A stretch of 64,000 nucleotides of DNA from Flavobacterium lacisediminis (GCF_025909975.1 NZ_JAPCIO010000002.1:372001-436000); one strand, 5' to 3'; positions 43,221 to 52,087 are shown, counted from the first letter of the stretch. Program-made: numbers and translations. The notes: generated by a model not told the origin, from the letters alone.

Positions 43221-43565
43221 ATGGTAGACGACGAAGCTAAAAAAGTATTTTGGTCACTTCAGAACAATAAACGTACTGAAGCTGAACGAAATGTGTTTCA
43301 GCCCACAGGTAAAAAACCGATGAATAAAAACGTAGTTTATATTTTGTCGGCTATCGGAATTACTTTTTTGATGAGTTTTGCTTTGTCGTTATTTTCTAAA
43401 GAAACGACTCAATTTTGTTTTCTGATTGAAAGATATTGCTTCAATTCAACTGAAAATCCAATGGCATATACTTTTTATATTTTTATGAATCTTTGGATTT
43501 TGATTTTAGGAATTGGTGTTGCTTATTTGATTGGGAAGAAATTAGGTGATAAGATTAAAATATAG
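43221..43565 (+). CDS. Small hypothetical membrane protein
   Basis: A 114-residue protein with a polar N-terminus (1-36, MVDDEAKKVFWSLQNNKR), two hydrophobic helices (about 39-57 and 83-105) and a connecting loop with two Cys. It probably spans the inner membrane twice. No family recognised. It follows hisS by 42 bases and converges on the Dus gene with a 2-base gap. Confidence 0.68.
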   Translation: MVDDEAKKVFWSLQNNKRTEAERNVFQPTGKKPMNKNVVYILSAIGITFLMSFALSLFSKETTQFCFLIERYCFNSTENPMAYTFYIFMNLWILILGIGVAYLIGKKLGDKIKI

Positions 43566-43567
43566 AT

Positions 43568-44512
43568 TTACCCATTTTTAAAAATCTCTTTGACAGCTGT
43601 TTCGTAATTCTTGCTATTTCCCGCTTTTTTTATCTTTTTGAATGTCTTTTGTGGATTAGAAAATGATTCCGAAAAGTATTCCCAAAACCCTAACATTTTC
43701 ATACGAATAGGAGTTGGGCCTTGCAAATACGCATCATATTCTCTGTAGATTTCATCGTGAAAAGCTTCAAAAATTTCCAATCTATTTTTCGGATATTCTG
43801 TAGTGTCGTTTTTAATCATCGAAGGTAAAAATGGATCGGCAATTAAACCTCTTCCTATCATCCAATGATCAATGGAAGGAAAACGTTCTTGTAATTCTTT
43901 AAATTTCGCTACCGAAGTAATATCACCATTATAATAAATCTTCTGTTTTGAAGTATCTAAACATTTTTGAAACGAATCTAAATCGACACCGCCTTTGTAT
44001 AATTGTTTTCCAATTCGAGCATGAATCGCGATATTTTTAATCGGATATTGTTCTAAAATGGGGAAAACATCTAAAATTTCGGTTGGATTTTCATAACCCA
44101 TTCGCATTTTCATCGAAACGATAATGTCAGTTTCATTGTGAACACGTTTTAAGATATGTTCAATTTGGTCGGTATTTTTTATCAATCCCGAACCCATACC
44201 GCATTTTGCCACCATTGGATACGGACAACCTAAGTTCCAATTCAATTCTTTGTAACCGAATTGTTGTACATATTTCGCCACAAATAAAAATTCCTCAGCA
44301 TCATTTGTTATAATTTGTGGAATAACTTCTAGAGTAGAGTTGTTTTCAGGAAGAATATCACGTTCGTACGAACCTTTTACCACCAATTTTCCATTCAGTT
44401 TGATGTAAGGTGAATAGAAAGTGTCGATGCCACCAAAGTGTTTGTGAAAAGCGTTTCTAAATCTAAAATCGGTAAATCCTTGTAAAGGGGAAGATAATAA
44501 TGTAATACTCAT
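43568..44512 (-). CDS. tRNA-dihydrouridine synthase (Dus family)
   Basis: An FMN- and NADPH-dependent enzyme reducing uridine in tRNA. The 314 residues show SPLQGFTDFRFRNAF, NWNLGCPYPMVAKCGMGSG with the catalytic Cys, VSMKMRMGYENP, IHARIGKQLYKGGVD and YNGDI, plus GRGLIADPFL. The layout fits the DusC-like branch. I used the ATG at 44512 because an exact -7 box ends 4 bases upstream; the 18-base longer version would start inside that box. The position modified is not certain. Confidence 0.92.
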   Translation of the reverse strand: MSITLLSSPLQGFTDFRFRNAFHKHFGGIDTFYSPYIKLNGKLVVKGSYERDILPENNSTLEVIPQIITNDAEEFLFVAKYVQQFGYKELNWNLGCPYPMVAKCGMGSGLIKNTDQIEHILKRVHNETDIIVSMKMRMGYENPTEILDVFPILEQYPIKNIAIHARIGKQLYKGGVDLDSFQKCLDTSKQKIYYNGDITSVAKFKELQERFPSIDHWMIGRGLIADPFLPSMIKNDTTEYPKNRLEIFEAFHDEIYREYDAYLQGPTPIRMKMLGFWEYFSESFSNPQKTFKKIKKAGNSKNYETAVKEIFKNG

Positions 44513-44516
44513 GCAG

Positions 44517-44524
44517 CAAAGATA
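44517..44524 (-). promoter_or_regulatory. -7 box TATCTTTG, 4 bases before the Dus ATG
   Basis: Exact TAnnTTTG match on the minus strand, at the same spacing as the aminotransferase, ribD and xerD promoters. It supports a leaderless mRNA and fixes the start codon. Confidence 0.62.
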
Positions 44525-44552
44525 ATACAATTTTTAAGCTGCGTATTTTCTT

Positions 44553-45086
44553 TTATTTTACTAATTCGATTTTATCTAATTTCAGTTCAAAAGATTCATC
44601 TTTTTTATTGCCAATCAAGAAAACAATTTCTTCTAAAAATTTACCATCAAAATTTGGTAAGTTAAGTGTTTGACCTCTGAATGAAGGATATAAATCTTTT
44701 AAGTTTAGGGTAACAGTTTCCCATTCTCCCGTAGTTTCAAAGGTTGTGATGTAAGAGTAGTAGGAATTAATATCATCTTTTATTCTGAATTGATAATTTT
44801 TACCATCGCCTTTCAATCGGATATTGACTTTGGAAAAATTACTAATATCTTTTTTGTTCATTTGATAACGAACCGATGAAAAACCGCCATAGTTTTCGGT
44901 TGAAACTCTTCCGAAAAACATACCATTTCCATTTTCATCAATTTTAAACTTTCCGTCTGAAATTCCACCCATCACAACATCATCAATGATTCTCCATTCA
45001 CGTGGATTGGTTTTTTCATTGAAGTCAAAAAGTAGAAAATCATTCATAATAAAAGGGGTTAACACTAAAATAATTAGAAATTTCAT
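44553..45086 (-). CDS. CIA30 family protein
   Basis: A 177-residue protein related to complex I intermediate-associated protein 30, a beta-sandwich resembling carbohydrate-binding modules. Diagnostic segments are EWRIIDDVVMGGISDGKF, STENYGGFSSVRY, LRLKGDGKNYQFRIK-like INIRLKGDGKNYQFRIK and the C-terminal EIVFLIGNKKDESFELKLDKIEL. The first 15 residues are hydrophobic and may be a signal or anchor. Function in bacteria is not defined. Confidence 0.85.
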   Translation of the reverse strand: MKFLIILVLTPFIMNDFLLFDFNEKTNPREWRIIDDVVMGGISDGKFKIDENGNGMFFGRVSTENYGGFSSVRYQMNKKDISNFSKVNIRLKGDGKNYQFRIKDDINSYYSYITTFETTGEWETVTLNLKDLYPSFRGQTLNLPNFDGKFLEEIVFLIGNKKDESFELKLDKIELVK

Positions 45087-45192
45087 ATCGTAATTTTTAT
45101 TAAAAGTACAGAAATGAATTGATCTGCTAAGAAATTTAACCTTTGGTTTAGAAGTGTTTAAGTGTGAAATCTGATTTTAAAAAAGGAAGATA

Positions 45193-45876
45193 TTATTCTC
45201 TTTTTTGTTTGAATAACCAATCGTACATGGCATCTTCATGAAAAAGTCGTTCTACGTTTCCGTGATTCCCACCTTTGATAATCGAAAAGATTAGATTAGC
45301 TTTATCATTACATTTACGAATTGCATTCACCACTTTTTGTGATTCCGAAAGCGGCACAATATAATCTATATCTCCATGCTGAATCCAAAGTGGAATGGTA
45401 GCTAATTTACAACCATCGCTCACATTTCCACCGCCGCAAATAGCAACTGCTGCTGTAATTTTATCAGCGTGTTTACCTGCAAAATGTAGAGTTCCATAAC
45501 CGCCTAAACTCATACCACAAACATAAATTCGGGATTCGTCTATGTTGTAGTTTTTCTTTACATATTCTAAAACTTCTAAAACTTTATCAGGATTCCAACT
45601 TCCTTTAGCTAATTGAGGAGCGACAACAATGGCTGGAATTTTTCTTCCTTTATCCATTGCGCGAAGTACACCATATCTTCTCACACGATTCAAATCGGTT
45701 CCAGAAAGACTTTTTCCGTGTAGAAAAATTAGAATCGGTTGTTTTTCTGTACTTTCTTTTTCGGGAACATTAATCCAAAACGGATAAGTGGTTTTATCAG
45801 TTATCGTTTTTAATTGAGAAAATCCCAATGAAGTAATTAGTACAAAAAAGGTTATGTATATGTGTTTTAATTTCAT
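45193..45876 (-). CDS. Exported alpha/beta hydrolase (esterase/prolyl oligopeptidase type)
   Basis: A 227-residue secreted hydrolase. The signal peptide is residues 1-21 ending in GFSQ, and I placed the start at 45876 accordingly. The alpha/beta-hydrolase core has the oxyanion region ILIFLHGKSLSG, the nucleophile elbow GMSLGGYG, the Asp in QHGDIDYIVPL and the catalytic His in KGGNHGNVERLF. It resembles phospholipase/carboxylesterase and PHB-depolymerase-like proteins. The substrate is unknown. Confidence 0.88.
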   Translation of the reverse strand: MKLKHIYITFFVLITSLGFSQLKTITDKTTYPFWINVPEKESTEKQPILIFLHGKSLSGTDLNRVRRYGVLRAMDKGRKIPAIVVAPQLAKGSWNPDKVLEVLEYVKKNYNIDESRIYVCGMSLGGYGTLHFAGKHADKITAAVAICGGGNVSDGCKLATIPLWIQHGDIDYIVPLSESQKVVNAIRKCNDKANLIFSIIKGGNHGNVERLFHEDAMYDWLFKQKRE

Positions 45877-45901
45877 TATCAATGGATTAGATTTAAAAAA
45901 C

Positions 45902-45940
45902 AAAACCCGAAATTTACAATAAAGTAAAATTTCGGGTTTT
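45902..45940 (-). terminator. Intrinsic terminator of tRNA-Met
   Basis: Long perfect stem AAAACCCGAAATTT / AAATTTCGGGTTTT with a short AT loop directly downstream (minus strand) of the tRNA. Confidence 0.88.
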
Positions 45941-45942
45941 CG

Positions 45943-46016
45943 TAGCGAGGACGGGAGTTGAACCCGTGACCTCAGGGTTATGAATCCTGCGCTCTAACCA
46001 ACTGAGCTACCTCGCC
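45943..46016 (-). tRNA. tRNA-Met (anticodon CAT), probably elongator
   Basis: A 74-base cloverleaf with acceptor GGCGAGG / CCTCGCT, D-arm AGCTCAGTTGGTTAGAGC, anticodon loop TTCATAA and T-arm ACGGGTTCAACTCCCGT. The first acceptor pair is G1-T72 and the last anticodon-stem pair is an A-C mismatch. It lacks the three consecutive G-C pairs of a typical initiator. CCA is not encoded. Confidence 0.93.
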
Positions 46017-46052
46017 AAAATGTTGGTCTCACATCCTTGTTGAATGCGGGTG

Positions 46053-46060
46053 CAAATATA
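46053..46060 (-). promoter_or_regulatory. -7 box TATATTTG (proximal) of tRNA-Met
   Basis: Exact consensus match on the minus strand, 36 bases before the tRNA 5' end. A second identical box lies 27 bases upstream. Confidence 0.6.
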
Positions 46061-46079
46061 AAACTATTTATATTCTTTG

Positions 46080-46087
46080 CAAATATA
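46080..46087 (-). promoter_or_regulatory. -7 box TATATTTG (distal) of tRNA-Met
   Basis: Identical to the box at 46053. The TTTG of this element could also act as the -33 element of the proximal promoter, since the spacing between the two boxes is 19 bases. Confidence 0.5.
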
Positions 46088-46167
46088 ATTTTACAAAAAA
46101 TTAATAAAATGTTTTTTTTGTATATTCAATTAATTCTATATATATTTCCAACTTAAATATTAGAATA

Positions 46168-46560
46168 ATGAGTGCAAAAGTAAAATATGAATTAGAATTC
46201 CCCATTCAATCTTCGCCACAGCTACTATATCAATATATTTCTACACCATCTGGTTTATCGGAATGGTTTGCCGATAACGTAAATTCGAGAGGTGAGTTCT
46301 TTACTTTTATTTGGGATGACTCGGAAGAGAAAGCAAAATTAGCCTCTAAGAAAACAGGAGAGCGTATTAAATTCAGATGGTTAGAAGAAGATAATACTGA
46401 AACCGATTACTTTTTTGAATTAAAAATTATGGAAGATGAAATTACTAAAGACGTTTCTATTGTAATTTCAGATTTTGCTCACGAAGATGAATTAGACGAA
46501 TCTAAATTATTGTGGGAAAATCAAATTTCTGACCTAAAACATGTGTTAGGTTCCGTTTAA
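46168..46560 (+). CDS. START-like domain protein (SRPBCC fold)
   Basis: A 130-residue protein with the Bacteroidota START-like domain: VKYELEFPIQSSPQLLYQYI, the GLSEWFADNVNSRGEFFTF block, ERIKFRWLE and the C-terminal LLWENQISDLKHVLGSV. The helix-grip fold binds hydrophobic ligands, and the nearest relatives are AHSA1-type proteins. No ligand can be named. It is followed by a terminator that directly abuts the next gene. Confidence 0.88.
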   Translation: MSAKVKYELEFPIQSSPQLLYQYISTPSGLSEWFADNVNSRGEFFTFIWDDSEEKAKLASKKTGERIKFRWLEEDNTETDYFFELKIMEDEITKDVSIVISDFAHEDELDESKLLWENQISDLKHVLGSV

Positions 46561-46578
46561 AAAATCAATTATATAAGT

Positions 46579-46586
46579 TATATTTG
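46579..46586 (+). promoter_or_regulatory. -7 box TATATTTG for the aminotransferase class IV gene
   Basis: Exact consensus match. The next hairpin (46587-46612) begins right after it, so transcription would start within the hairpin or its T-run. Confidence 0.6.
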
Positions 46587-46612
46587 TCCCGATTTAAAAA
46601 TCGGGATTTTTT
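46587..46612 (+). terminator. Terminator hairpin abutting an ATG
   Basis: Stem TCCCGATTT / AAATCGGGA followed by six T. It ends the START-like gene, and the next base is the A of the following start codon. It may act as terminator and as part of the downstream gene's leader. Confidence 0.78.
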
Positions 46613-47452
46613 ATGGTAAATTGTAACGGAAATATTCAGGAAAATAGCGCAATTCTTATTGATTCAAACAGAGGTTTTTTGTTTGGAGATAGTGTTTTTG
46701 AAACCATTAAAGTATTAGATAATAAAGTACTTTTTCTTGAAGATCATTATTTTAGATTAATGGCTTCAATGCGAATTTGCCGCATGGAAATTCCTATGAA
46801 TTTTACCATGGAATATTTTGAAGAGCAAATTTTAAAACTAATTGCTACATTTTCAGATTCTAATTCATATCGTGTTCGCTTTTCTGTTTACAGAGATTCA
46901 GATGGTTTTTATTTGCCAAAAACTAGAAATGTACAATTTATAGTTGCTGCTTCGTCATTAAATTCCGATTTATATGCAATTGGTAAAGAATCTTATGAAG
47001 TTGAATTATACAAAGATTTCTACGTTTCAAAACAATTGCTTTCCACTTTAAAAACCAATAATAAAATGCTTCAAATCACCGGAAGTATTTTTGCAGACGA
47101 AAATGGTTATGATAACTGCTTAGTTTTAAATGACGAAAAGAATGTAGTGGAAGCTTTGCAAAGTAACTTGTTTATGAAAACGGGTAATGTAGTAGTAACT
47201 CCACCAGTTTCTGATGGTTGTTTAAACGGAATTATGCGCAAACAAATACTAGAACTCTTGAAAAAAATAGAAGGAATCGAAGTTAAAGAAGCTTCTATTT
47301 CTCCTTTTGATTTGCAAAAAGCGGATGAGTTATTCTTGACCAATGTAATTTCGGGAATTCAACCTATAACTAAATACCGTAAAAAAGAATACACTGCTGA
47401 ATTTGCTTCAGATGTAATTAAAAGATTGAATGCTAAAATCCGACTTAGTTAA
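46613..47452 (+). CDS. Aminotransferase class IV
   Basis: A fold-type IV PLP enzyme of 279 residues. Characteristic segments are GFLFGDSVFETIKVLDNKVLFLEDHYFRL, STLKTNNKMLQ with the PLP-binding Lys, ALQSNLFMK, and GIMRKQILELL. Candidates are 4-amino-4-deoxychorismate lyase, branched-chain or D-amino-acid transaminase. The GDSVFETIKV start and size suggest the PabC-like branch, but no pabA or pabB is near. It overlaps the converging YqgE gene by 8 bases. Confidence 0.88.
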   Translation: MVNCNGNIQENSAILIDSNRGFLFGDSVFETIKVLDNKVLFLEDHYFRLMASMRICRMEIPMNFTMEYFEEQILKLIATFSDSNSYRVRFSVYRDSDGFYLPKTRNVQFIVAASSLNSDLYAIGKESYEVELYKDFYVSKQLLSTLKTNNKMLQITGSIFADENGYDNCLVLNDEKNVVEALQSNLFMKTGNVVVTPPVSDGCLNGIMRKQILELLKKIEGIEVKEASISPFDLQKADELFLTNVISGIQPITKYRKKEYTAEFASDVIKRLNAKIRLS

Positions 47453-48005
47453 GCATTGGGTTTTCTGGAGCGTTTGAAAATAACACGTATTCGCCACCTT
47501 GTTCAATTATCTTTTCTTTCCAAAACAAAGTGCTAGCTTTTGAAAGTAGTTTGTTTTTGAGCGTATTCTCAGCAACAATCCACGAATTTTCTTGCATCTC
47601 CATTTCTAATTGGTTAACACTCCAACCGCTATAGCCAAGGAAAAAGCGAATATGATTTTTCGTAATTCTTCCTTCGTTTATCAATTGTTTGGTGGTTTCA
47701 AAGTCGCCACCCCAATAAATTCCATTTGAAATTTCAACACTATTTGGGATAATATCTGGAATATTGTGAATGAAATACAGATTGTCCTGTTCAACAGGTC
47801 CGCCATTGTATATTTTAAAAGAAGCTTCAATTTCCGGAAGCAAATCATTGATGGTATAGTTCAAAGGTTTATTTAAGATAAAACCAATTGAGCCTTCATC
47901 GTTATGTTCCGCTAATAAGACCACAGAGCGATTAAAAGAAACATCGCCTAAAATGGAAGGTTCTGCAATTAACAGATGGCCTTTTTTTGGTAAAGTTGAT
48001 ATCAT
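47445..48005 (-). CDS. YqgE/AlgH family protein
   Basis: The 186 residues match UPF0301: GHLLIAEPSILGDVSFNRSVVLLAEHNDEGSIGFILNKPL at the N-terminus (positions 8-47), YNGGPVEQDNLYFIHN, GIYWGGDFE and FFLGYSGWSVNQLEMEMQENSWIV. The family is conserved but its activity is unknown. It lies between HU and the convergent aminotransferase and overlaps the latter by 8 bases. Confidence 0.93.
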   Translation of the reverse strand: MISTLPKKGHLLIAEPSILGDVSFNRSVVLLAEHNDEGSIGFILNKPLNYTINDLLPEIEASFKIYNGGPVEQDNLYFIHNIPDIIPNSVEISNGIYWGGDFETTKQLINEGRITKNHIRFFLGYSGWSVNQLEMEMQENSWIVAENTLKNKLLSKASTLFWKEKIIEQGGEYVLFSNAPENPMLN

Positions 48006-48073
48006 ATTTCTGTAGTTAATTAATTAAAGTTATCAAAAAAAAATTACAAATTCAAAATATTCTCGATGAAATG

Positions 48074-48103
48074 CAAAAAAAAGTCCCGATTTGCATCGGG
48101 ACT
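48074..48103 (-). terminator. Intrinsic terminator of the HU gene
   Basis: Stem AGTCCCGAT / ATCGGGACT with TTGC loop and eight T on the minus strand. Confidence 0.88.
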
Positions 48104-48125
48104 CTCTTATTTTGATGTATCAAAA

Positions 48126-48404
48126 TTATTTTTTGTTTACTGCTCCTTCTAATTCAGCACCAGCTTTGAATTTTACTACATTTTTAGCAGCAATTTTGAT
48201 AGTTTTACCAGTTTGAGGATTTCTACCATCTCTTGCAGCTCTTTTAGATACTGACCAAGATCCGAAACCTACTAAAGATACTCTTCCACCTTTGTTTAAA
48301 GTTCCTTCAACATTGCTTAAAAATGATTCTAAAGCTAATTTAGCAGCTGCTTTTGTAATACCAGCAGAAGCTGCCATTGCATCGATTAATTCTGATTTGT
48401 TCAT
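48126..48404 (-). CDS. hup: HU family DNA-binding protein
   Basis: A 92-residue histone-like protein that bends DNA. The family signature GFGSWSVSKRAARDGRNPQTG, with the Pro-tipped beta arm, is intact, and MNKSELIDAMAASAGITKAAAK forms the N-terminal helical dimer region. It has its own -7 box at 48447 and terminator, consistent with high monocistronic expression. Confidence 0.95.
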   Translation of the reverse strand: MNKSELIDAMAASAGITKAAAKLALESFLSNVEGTLNKGGRVSLVGFGSWSVSKRAARDGRNPQTGKTIKIAAKNVVKFKAGAELEGAVNKK

Positions 48405-48446
48405 GATTAAAGTTATTTATAATTGGTTAAACTTAATTATTTATGA

Positions 48447-48454
48447 CAAATTTA
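48447..48454 (-). promoter_or_regulatory. -7 box TAAATTTG for hup
   Basis: Exact TAnnTTTG match on the minus strand, 42 bases before the hup ATG. Confidence 0.62.
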
Positions 48455-48580
48455 GCGGTATTGTTGAACTACGCAAGTATTCGTGCTATTTTTCGACTAA
48501 AATGTTGATAAATTAGATTAAATGTTAATAACATTGTTTGTTTTTTTAATTTTCACCCTTAAATATAGTGTTTTCAAGGC

Positions 48581-49528
48581 TTAAAGCGCTATCGCATTTT
48601 CTGAAAATGAAATTCCATTTAGTAATTCGTGAGCCAACATTCTTTTCTTTCCTGGGAATTGTAAACTTTCGATTTTTAAAAGACCATCTTTTGTAGCAAT
48701 AAAAATTTCTTTTTTAGTAGTCGTTATCTTTCCGATAGTTTCCGAATGTACTTTTTCTTCAAAACTCGCCAAATAAACTTTTACGTTCCATTCTTGCTCG
48801 CCATCTTTTATAAATGTCCAAGCCGCAGGATAAGGAGATAAACCTCTGATTAAATTAAATATCGTCTTTCCTGATTGTAACCAATCAATTTTGCAATTCT
48901 CTTTATTTAATTTGTAAGCTGTTTTAACATCCGGATTATTTTCTTGTAAAGTTGTGATGGCTTTTTCAGATTCAATTAATTGAAGCGTTTCTAAAACTGT
49001 CTCACTTCCTAAATGCATCAAGCGGTCGTGTAACTCACCAGCGGTTTCGTTTGTTCCGATTTCAGTTTCCTTACTCAAAATCATGGCGCCGGTATCAATT
49101 TTATCATCAATAAAGAATGATGTAACTCCTGTTTTGGTTTCTCCATTGATAATTGCCCAATTAATCGGTGCAGCACCACGATATTCAGGTAACAAAGAAG
49201 CGTGAAGATTAAATGTTCCTAATTTTGGCATTTTCCAAACTACTTCAGGCAACATTCTAAAAGCAACAACGACTTGTAAATTGGCATCTAAACTTTTTAA
49301 TTCGGCTAAAAATTCTTCTGATTTTAAATTGGTAGGTTGTAATAAGCGTAAGTTTTTTTCTAAAGCATATTCTTTAACCGCACTCATGCTTACTTTTTGT
49401 CCACGACCTGCTGGTTTGTCTGGAGCGGTAATAACGCCTACAATATCATAGTTGTTTTTGTAAATAGTATCCAGAATCCCAACAGCAAAATCGGGAGTTC
49501 CCATGAATACAATTCTAAGTTTTTCCAT
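48581..49528 (-). CDS. fmt: Methionyl-tRNA formyltransferase
   Basis: Fmt formylates initiator Met-tRNA with 10-formyl-THF. The 315 residues show the catalytic residues N107, H109 (NLHASLLPEYRGAAP) and D145 (DDKIDTGAMI), and the C-terminal OB-like tRNA-binding domain. The start codon overlaps the recQ stop by one base. The two genes are co-transcribed. Confidence 0.96.
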   Translation of the reverse strand: MEKLRIVFMGTPDFAVGILDTIYKNNYDIVGVITAPDKPAGRGQKVSMSAVKEYALEKNLRLLQPTNLKSEEFLAELKSLDANLQVVVAFRMLPEVVWKMPKLGTFNLHASLLPEYRGAAPINWAIINGETKTGVTSFFIDDKIDTGAMILSKETEIGTNETAGELHDRLMHLGSETVLETLQLIESEKAITTLQENNPDVKTAYKLNKENCKIDWLQSGKTIFNLIRGLSPYPAAWTFIKDGEQEWNVKVYLASFEEKVHSETIGKITTTKKEIFIATKDGLLKIESLQFPGKKRMLAHELLNGISFSENAIAL

Positions 49529-51414
49529 TATATAAGGTAATATTGATTGTTTGAATTGATTTTGATTCGATTATTTTCCAATAATAATTGAATGGCAAAG
49601 ATAGTGGCTTCTGAAGAAATGTGAAGTTGGTTTTCTATTTCTCTAGAGGAAAGTGGCTCTTTTTTTAATAATTGAATTACGTTTTGAGTAATTTCTGTTG
49701 GATTAGCCTTTTTTTTTGAAAAGCAATACGAACAAATACCACAATCTTCTTTAGTAATCTCATCAAAATAAGCTAAAAGCATTTTGTTTTTACAAGTGTT
49801 TTCATCAGAAATGTAATATACAACACTTTGAAATTGATCTTGTTTTAATTTGTTTTGATGTTCTAAAAATTTCGCTACACGATTAATTGTCAAATCGTCT
49901 TCTCGCACTTCATTGAAAGTGATGCTACTGTCGTTGTTTTTGGCGTGTAAAATTATACATTGACTTGCAGCTAGTTTATCAATTACTTCTTCCACATGTG
50001 CTTCTGTAGAGTTCGCTTTTTTGGCTACCAAGTGCGGATTTATAGTTGTTTCTGCCTCAAAAATTCCAGAATAGGTTCTTAAAATCGTAGTAATAACAGG
50101 CTCATCATGTGGATGCAAACTAATGTAACGAATCACTTCCTTACTTGGAATGATAAATTGCAAACTTATTTTTTCTGTAGATTCGCTTTGGAACGTCAGA
50201 ATTCCTTGTCGGTCTAAAAATTGTAAGCTATTGAAAGTTGGGATTACAGGAAAATGATAATGCGCACAAAATTGGTTCAAATTGAAAGCAAAACTTTCGT
50301 TATATCCTTCTCCGTATGCAATTTGAAAGTAATTATTCAGTTTAACATAAACATCTCTAACAAATTTTTTATCGGGTAAAACATCAATAAATTGGGCTTT
50401 GGTGTAACCAATATCAGTAGCATTGGTTAAGATAATTCCAAATGCTTTTTCACCATTTCTTCCAGCTCTTCCGGCTTCTTGATAATAGTTTTCAAGGTTT
50501 TCAGGAAGTTGAATATGAATAACCGTTTTCACATCGGGTTTGTCAATTCCCATTCCAAAAGCATTCGTTGCTACTATGACTTGAGATTTATTTTCTAACC
50601 ACGATTGCATGTTTTTCTCTTTCTCTTTGGCGGGCAATCCACCGTGATAAAACGTACAACTAAATCCCAATTGATTCAACTGTTGTGAAGTTTCAACACA
50701 TGATTTACGATTACGGACATAAATAATAGAAGATTGCGGATTTTTAGTTAAAATCTGCTGTATTTTGAAAAGCTTATCTTCTGTTTTAATCACATGATAA
50801 GCTAAATTTTCTCTAGTAAATGACTTTGTAAATACTTTTGGATTGACCAAAGCTAAATTCTTACAAATATCTTCCTGAACTCTTTTATTGGCTGTTGCCG
50901 TCAATGCTAAAAATGGAGTAGTAGGAAAATGTTCTTTTAAAGCCGAAATTTTCAAATACGCTGGTCTAAAATCATGTCCCCATTGGCTCACACAATGCGC
51001 TTCGTCAATAGCAATAAGATTGATGGGTAATTGTTTTAAGCGCTCAACTATCCAGTCATGTTGTAAACGTTCGGGAGAAAGGTATAAGAATTTATAATTT
51101 CCGAATTGACAATTGTCTAAAATGTCAATAACATCATCTTGAGAAACGCCACCAGTTAAAGCAATAGCTTTGATATTTTTGCTTTGTAAATTCTGCACTT
51201 GGTCTTTCATCAAGGCAATCAAAGGAGAAATTACCAAACAAATTCCGTTTAATTGAATAGCAGGAATTTGAAAACATACCGATTTTCCTCCTCCAGTAGG
51301 TAAAAGGGCAAACGTATCATTACCACTTAAAACCGATTGAATGATTTCTTCTTGAGGTTCTCTAAAACTATCGTGTTTCCAATATTTTTGAAGAATTTGT
51401 AAGGCTTCAGACAT
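49528..51414 (-). CDS. recQ: ATP-dependent DNA helicase RecQ
   Basis: A 3'-5' helicase of the RecF pathway. The 628 residues have Walker A TGGGKSVCF, DEAH-type motif II IDEAHCVSQWGHDFRP, SAT-like TATA motif III, motif V VATNAFGMGIDKPDV and motif VI QEAGRAGRNG. The zinc-binding Cys cluster is C...CGICSYC near residue 575. The C-terminal HRDC domain typical of E. coli RecQ is not evident; the protein ends in a short winged-helix-like segment. RecF is encoded at 2086. Confidence 0.95.
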   Translation of the reverse strand: MSEALQILQKYWKHDSFREPQEEIIQSVLSGNDTFALLPTGGGKSVCFQIPAIQLNGICLVISPLIALMKDQVQNLQSKNIKAIALTGGVSQDDVIDILDNCQFGNYKFLYLSPERLQHDWIVERLKQLPINLIAIDEAHCVSQWGHDFRPAYLKISALKEHFPTTPFLALTATANKRVQEDICKNLALVNPKVFTKSFTRENLAYHVIKTEDKLFKIQQILTKNPQSSIIYVRNRKSCVETSQQLNQLGFSCTFYHGGLPAKEKEKNMQSWLENKSQVIVATNAFGMGIDKPDVKTVIHIQLPENLENYYQEAGRAGRNGEKAFGIILTNATDIGYTKAQFIDVLPDKKFVRDVYVKLNNYFQIAYGEGYNESFAFNLNQFCAHYHFPVIPTFNSLQFLDRQGILTFQSESTEKISLQFIIPSKEVIRYISLHPHDEPVITTILRTYSGIFEAETTINPHLVAKKANSTEAHVEEVIDKLAASQCIILHAKNNDSSITFNEVREDDLTINRVAKFLEHQNKLKQDQFQSVVYYISDENTCKNKMLLAYFDEITKEDCGICSYCFSKKKANPTEITQNVIQLLKKEPLSSREIENQLHISSEATIFAIQLLLENNRIKINSNNQYYLI

Positions 51415-51451
51415 GTGAATTGGCTTTTAGAAACACTAAAATACAAAAAAA

Positions 51452-51991
51452 TTATTTAACAAGATGTTTCATAATAAAATCAACACGATTTTCAACCGTG
51501 TCTTTTGGAACTTCTGTAATCGAATAACCATAATTTTTGTAGGTTTCCATCAAATGTTCGTGAATCAAAACTGCTTGTTCGTAATTTTCATAACGCTCGG
51601 CATCACTTACATAAATTTCTTTCCAAGGTGGTAAAACAAAAATGGCAGAGTATTTATGATCTTGACAAGCTTTATCAAAAAAAGCAGGGTACGAATCGCC
51701 AATGTAATGCATATAAGCCAAAACATCTGGAATACCTCGGTCTAAAAAAACGATATTCGCTTCTTCATTTAAAGCTTCTTTGAATTGTCTTTTTCGGCCT
51801 TCTAATAGTAACTCACTGAATAAAAGTGGTTTTTCTAAGAACAATTGTTCTATTCCTTGTTCTTGTGCTTCACGTATAACTTCGCGCGAAACCTCAGGAT
51901 AACAAGTGTGTCCTTTTTCTTTTAAAGCCTCTATTAAGGTGGTTTTCCCAGAGCTTGGTCCACCAATTAAAACCACAATTTCTTTATTCAT
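51452..51991 (-). CDS. AAA_28 family ATPase/kinase
   Basis: A 179-residue P-loop protein with Walker A GGPSSGKTTLIEAL, VSREVIREAQ, and VFLDRGIPDVLAY as the Walker B/lid region. The fold resembles the NadR nucleoside-kinase/Ttd14 group. The substrate is unknown. I chose the ATG at 51991 because an exact -7 box (52010-52017) covers the longer upstream start. Confidence 0.85.
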   Translation of the reverse strand: MNKEIVVLIGGPSSGKTTLIEALKEKGHTCYPEVSREVIREAQEQGIEQLFLEKPLLFSELLLEGRKRQFKEALNEEANIVFLDRGIPDVLAYMHYIGDSYPAFFDKACQDHKYSAIFVLPPWKEIYVSDAERYENYEQAVLIHEHLMETYKNYGYSITEVPKDTVENRVDFIMKHLVK

Positions 51992-52009
51992 ATTGGAAAT
52001 ACTAAGGCG

Positions 52010-52017
52010 CAAAAGTA
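52010..52017 (-). promoter_or_regulatory. -7 box TACTTTTG for the AAA_28 gene
   Basis: Exact TAnnTTTG match on the minus strand, 18 bases before the chosen ATG. It excludes the alternative start at 52012. Confidence 0.6.
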
Positions 52018-52087
52018 AGTTTTTTTAAAAATCTAATCAACTTAAAAAATTATAAGTTACTACAATATAATTCTGAACATAAAAAAG

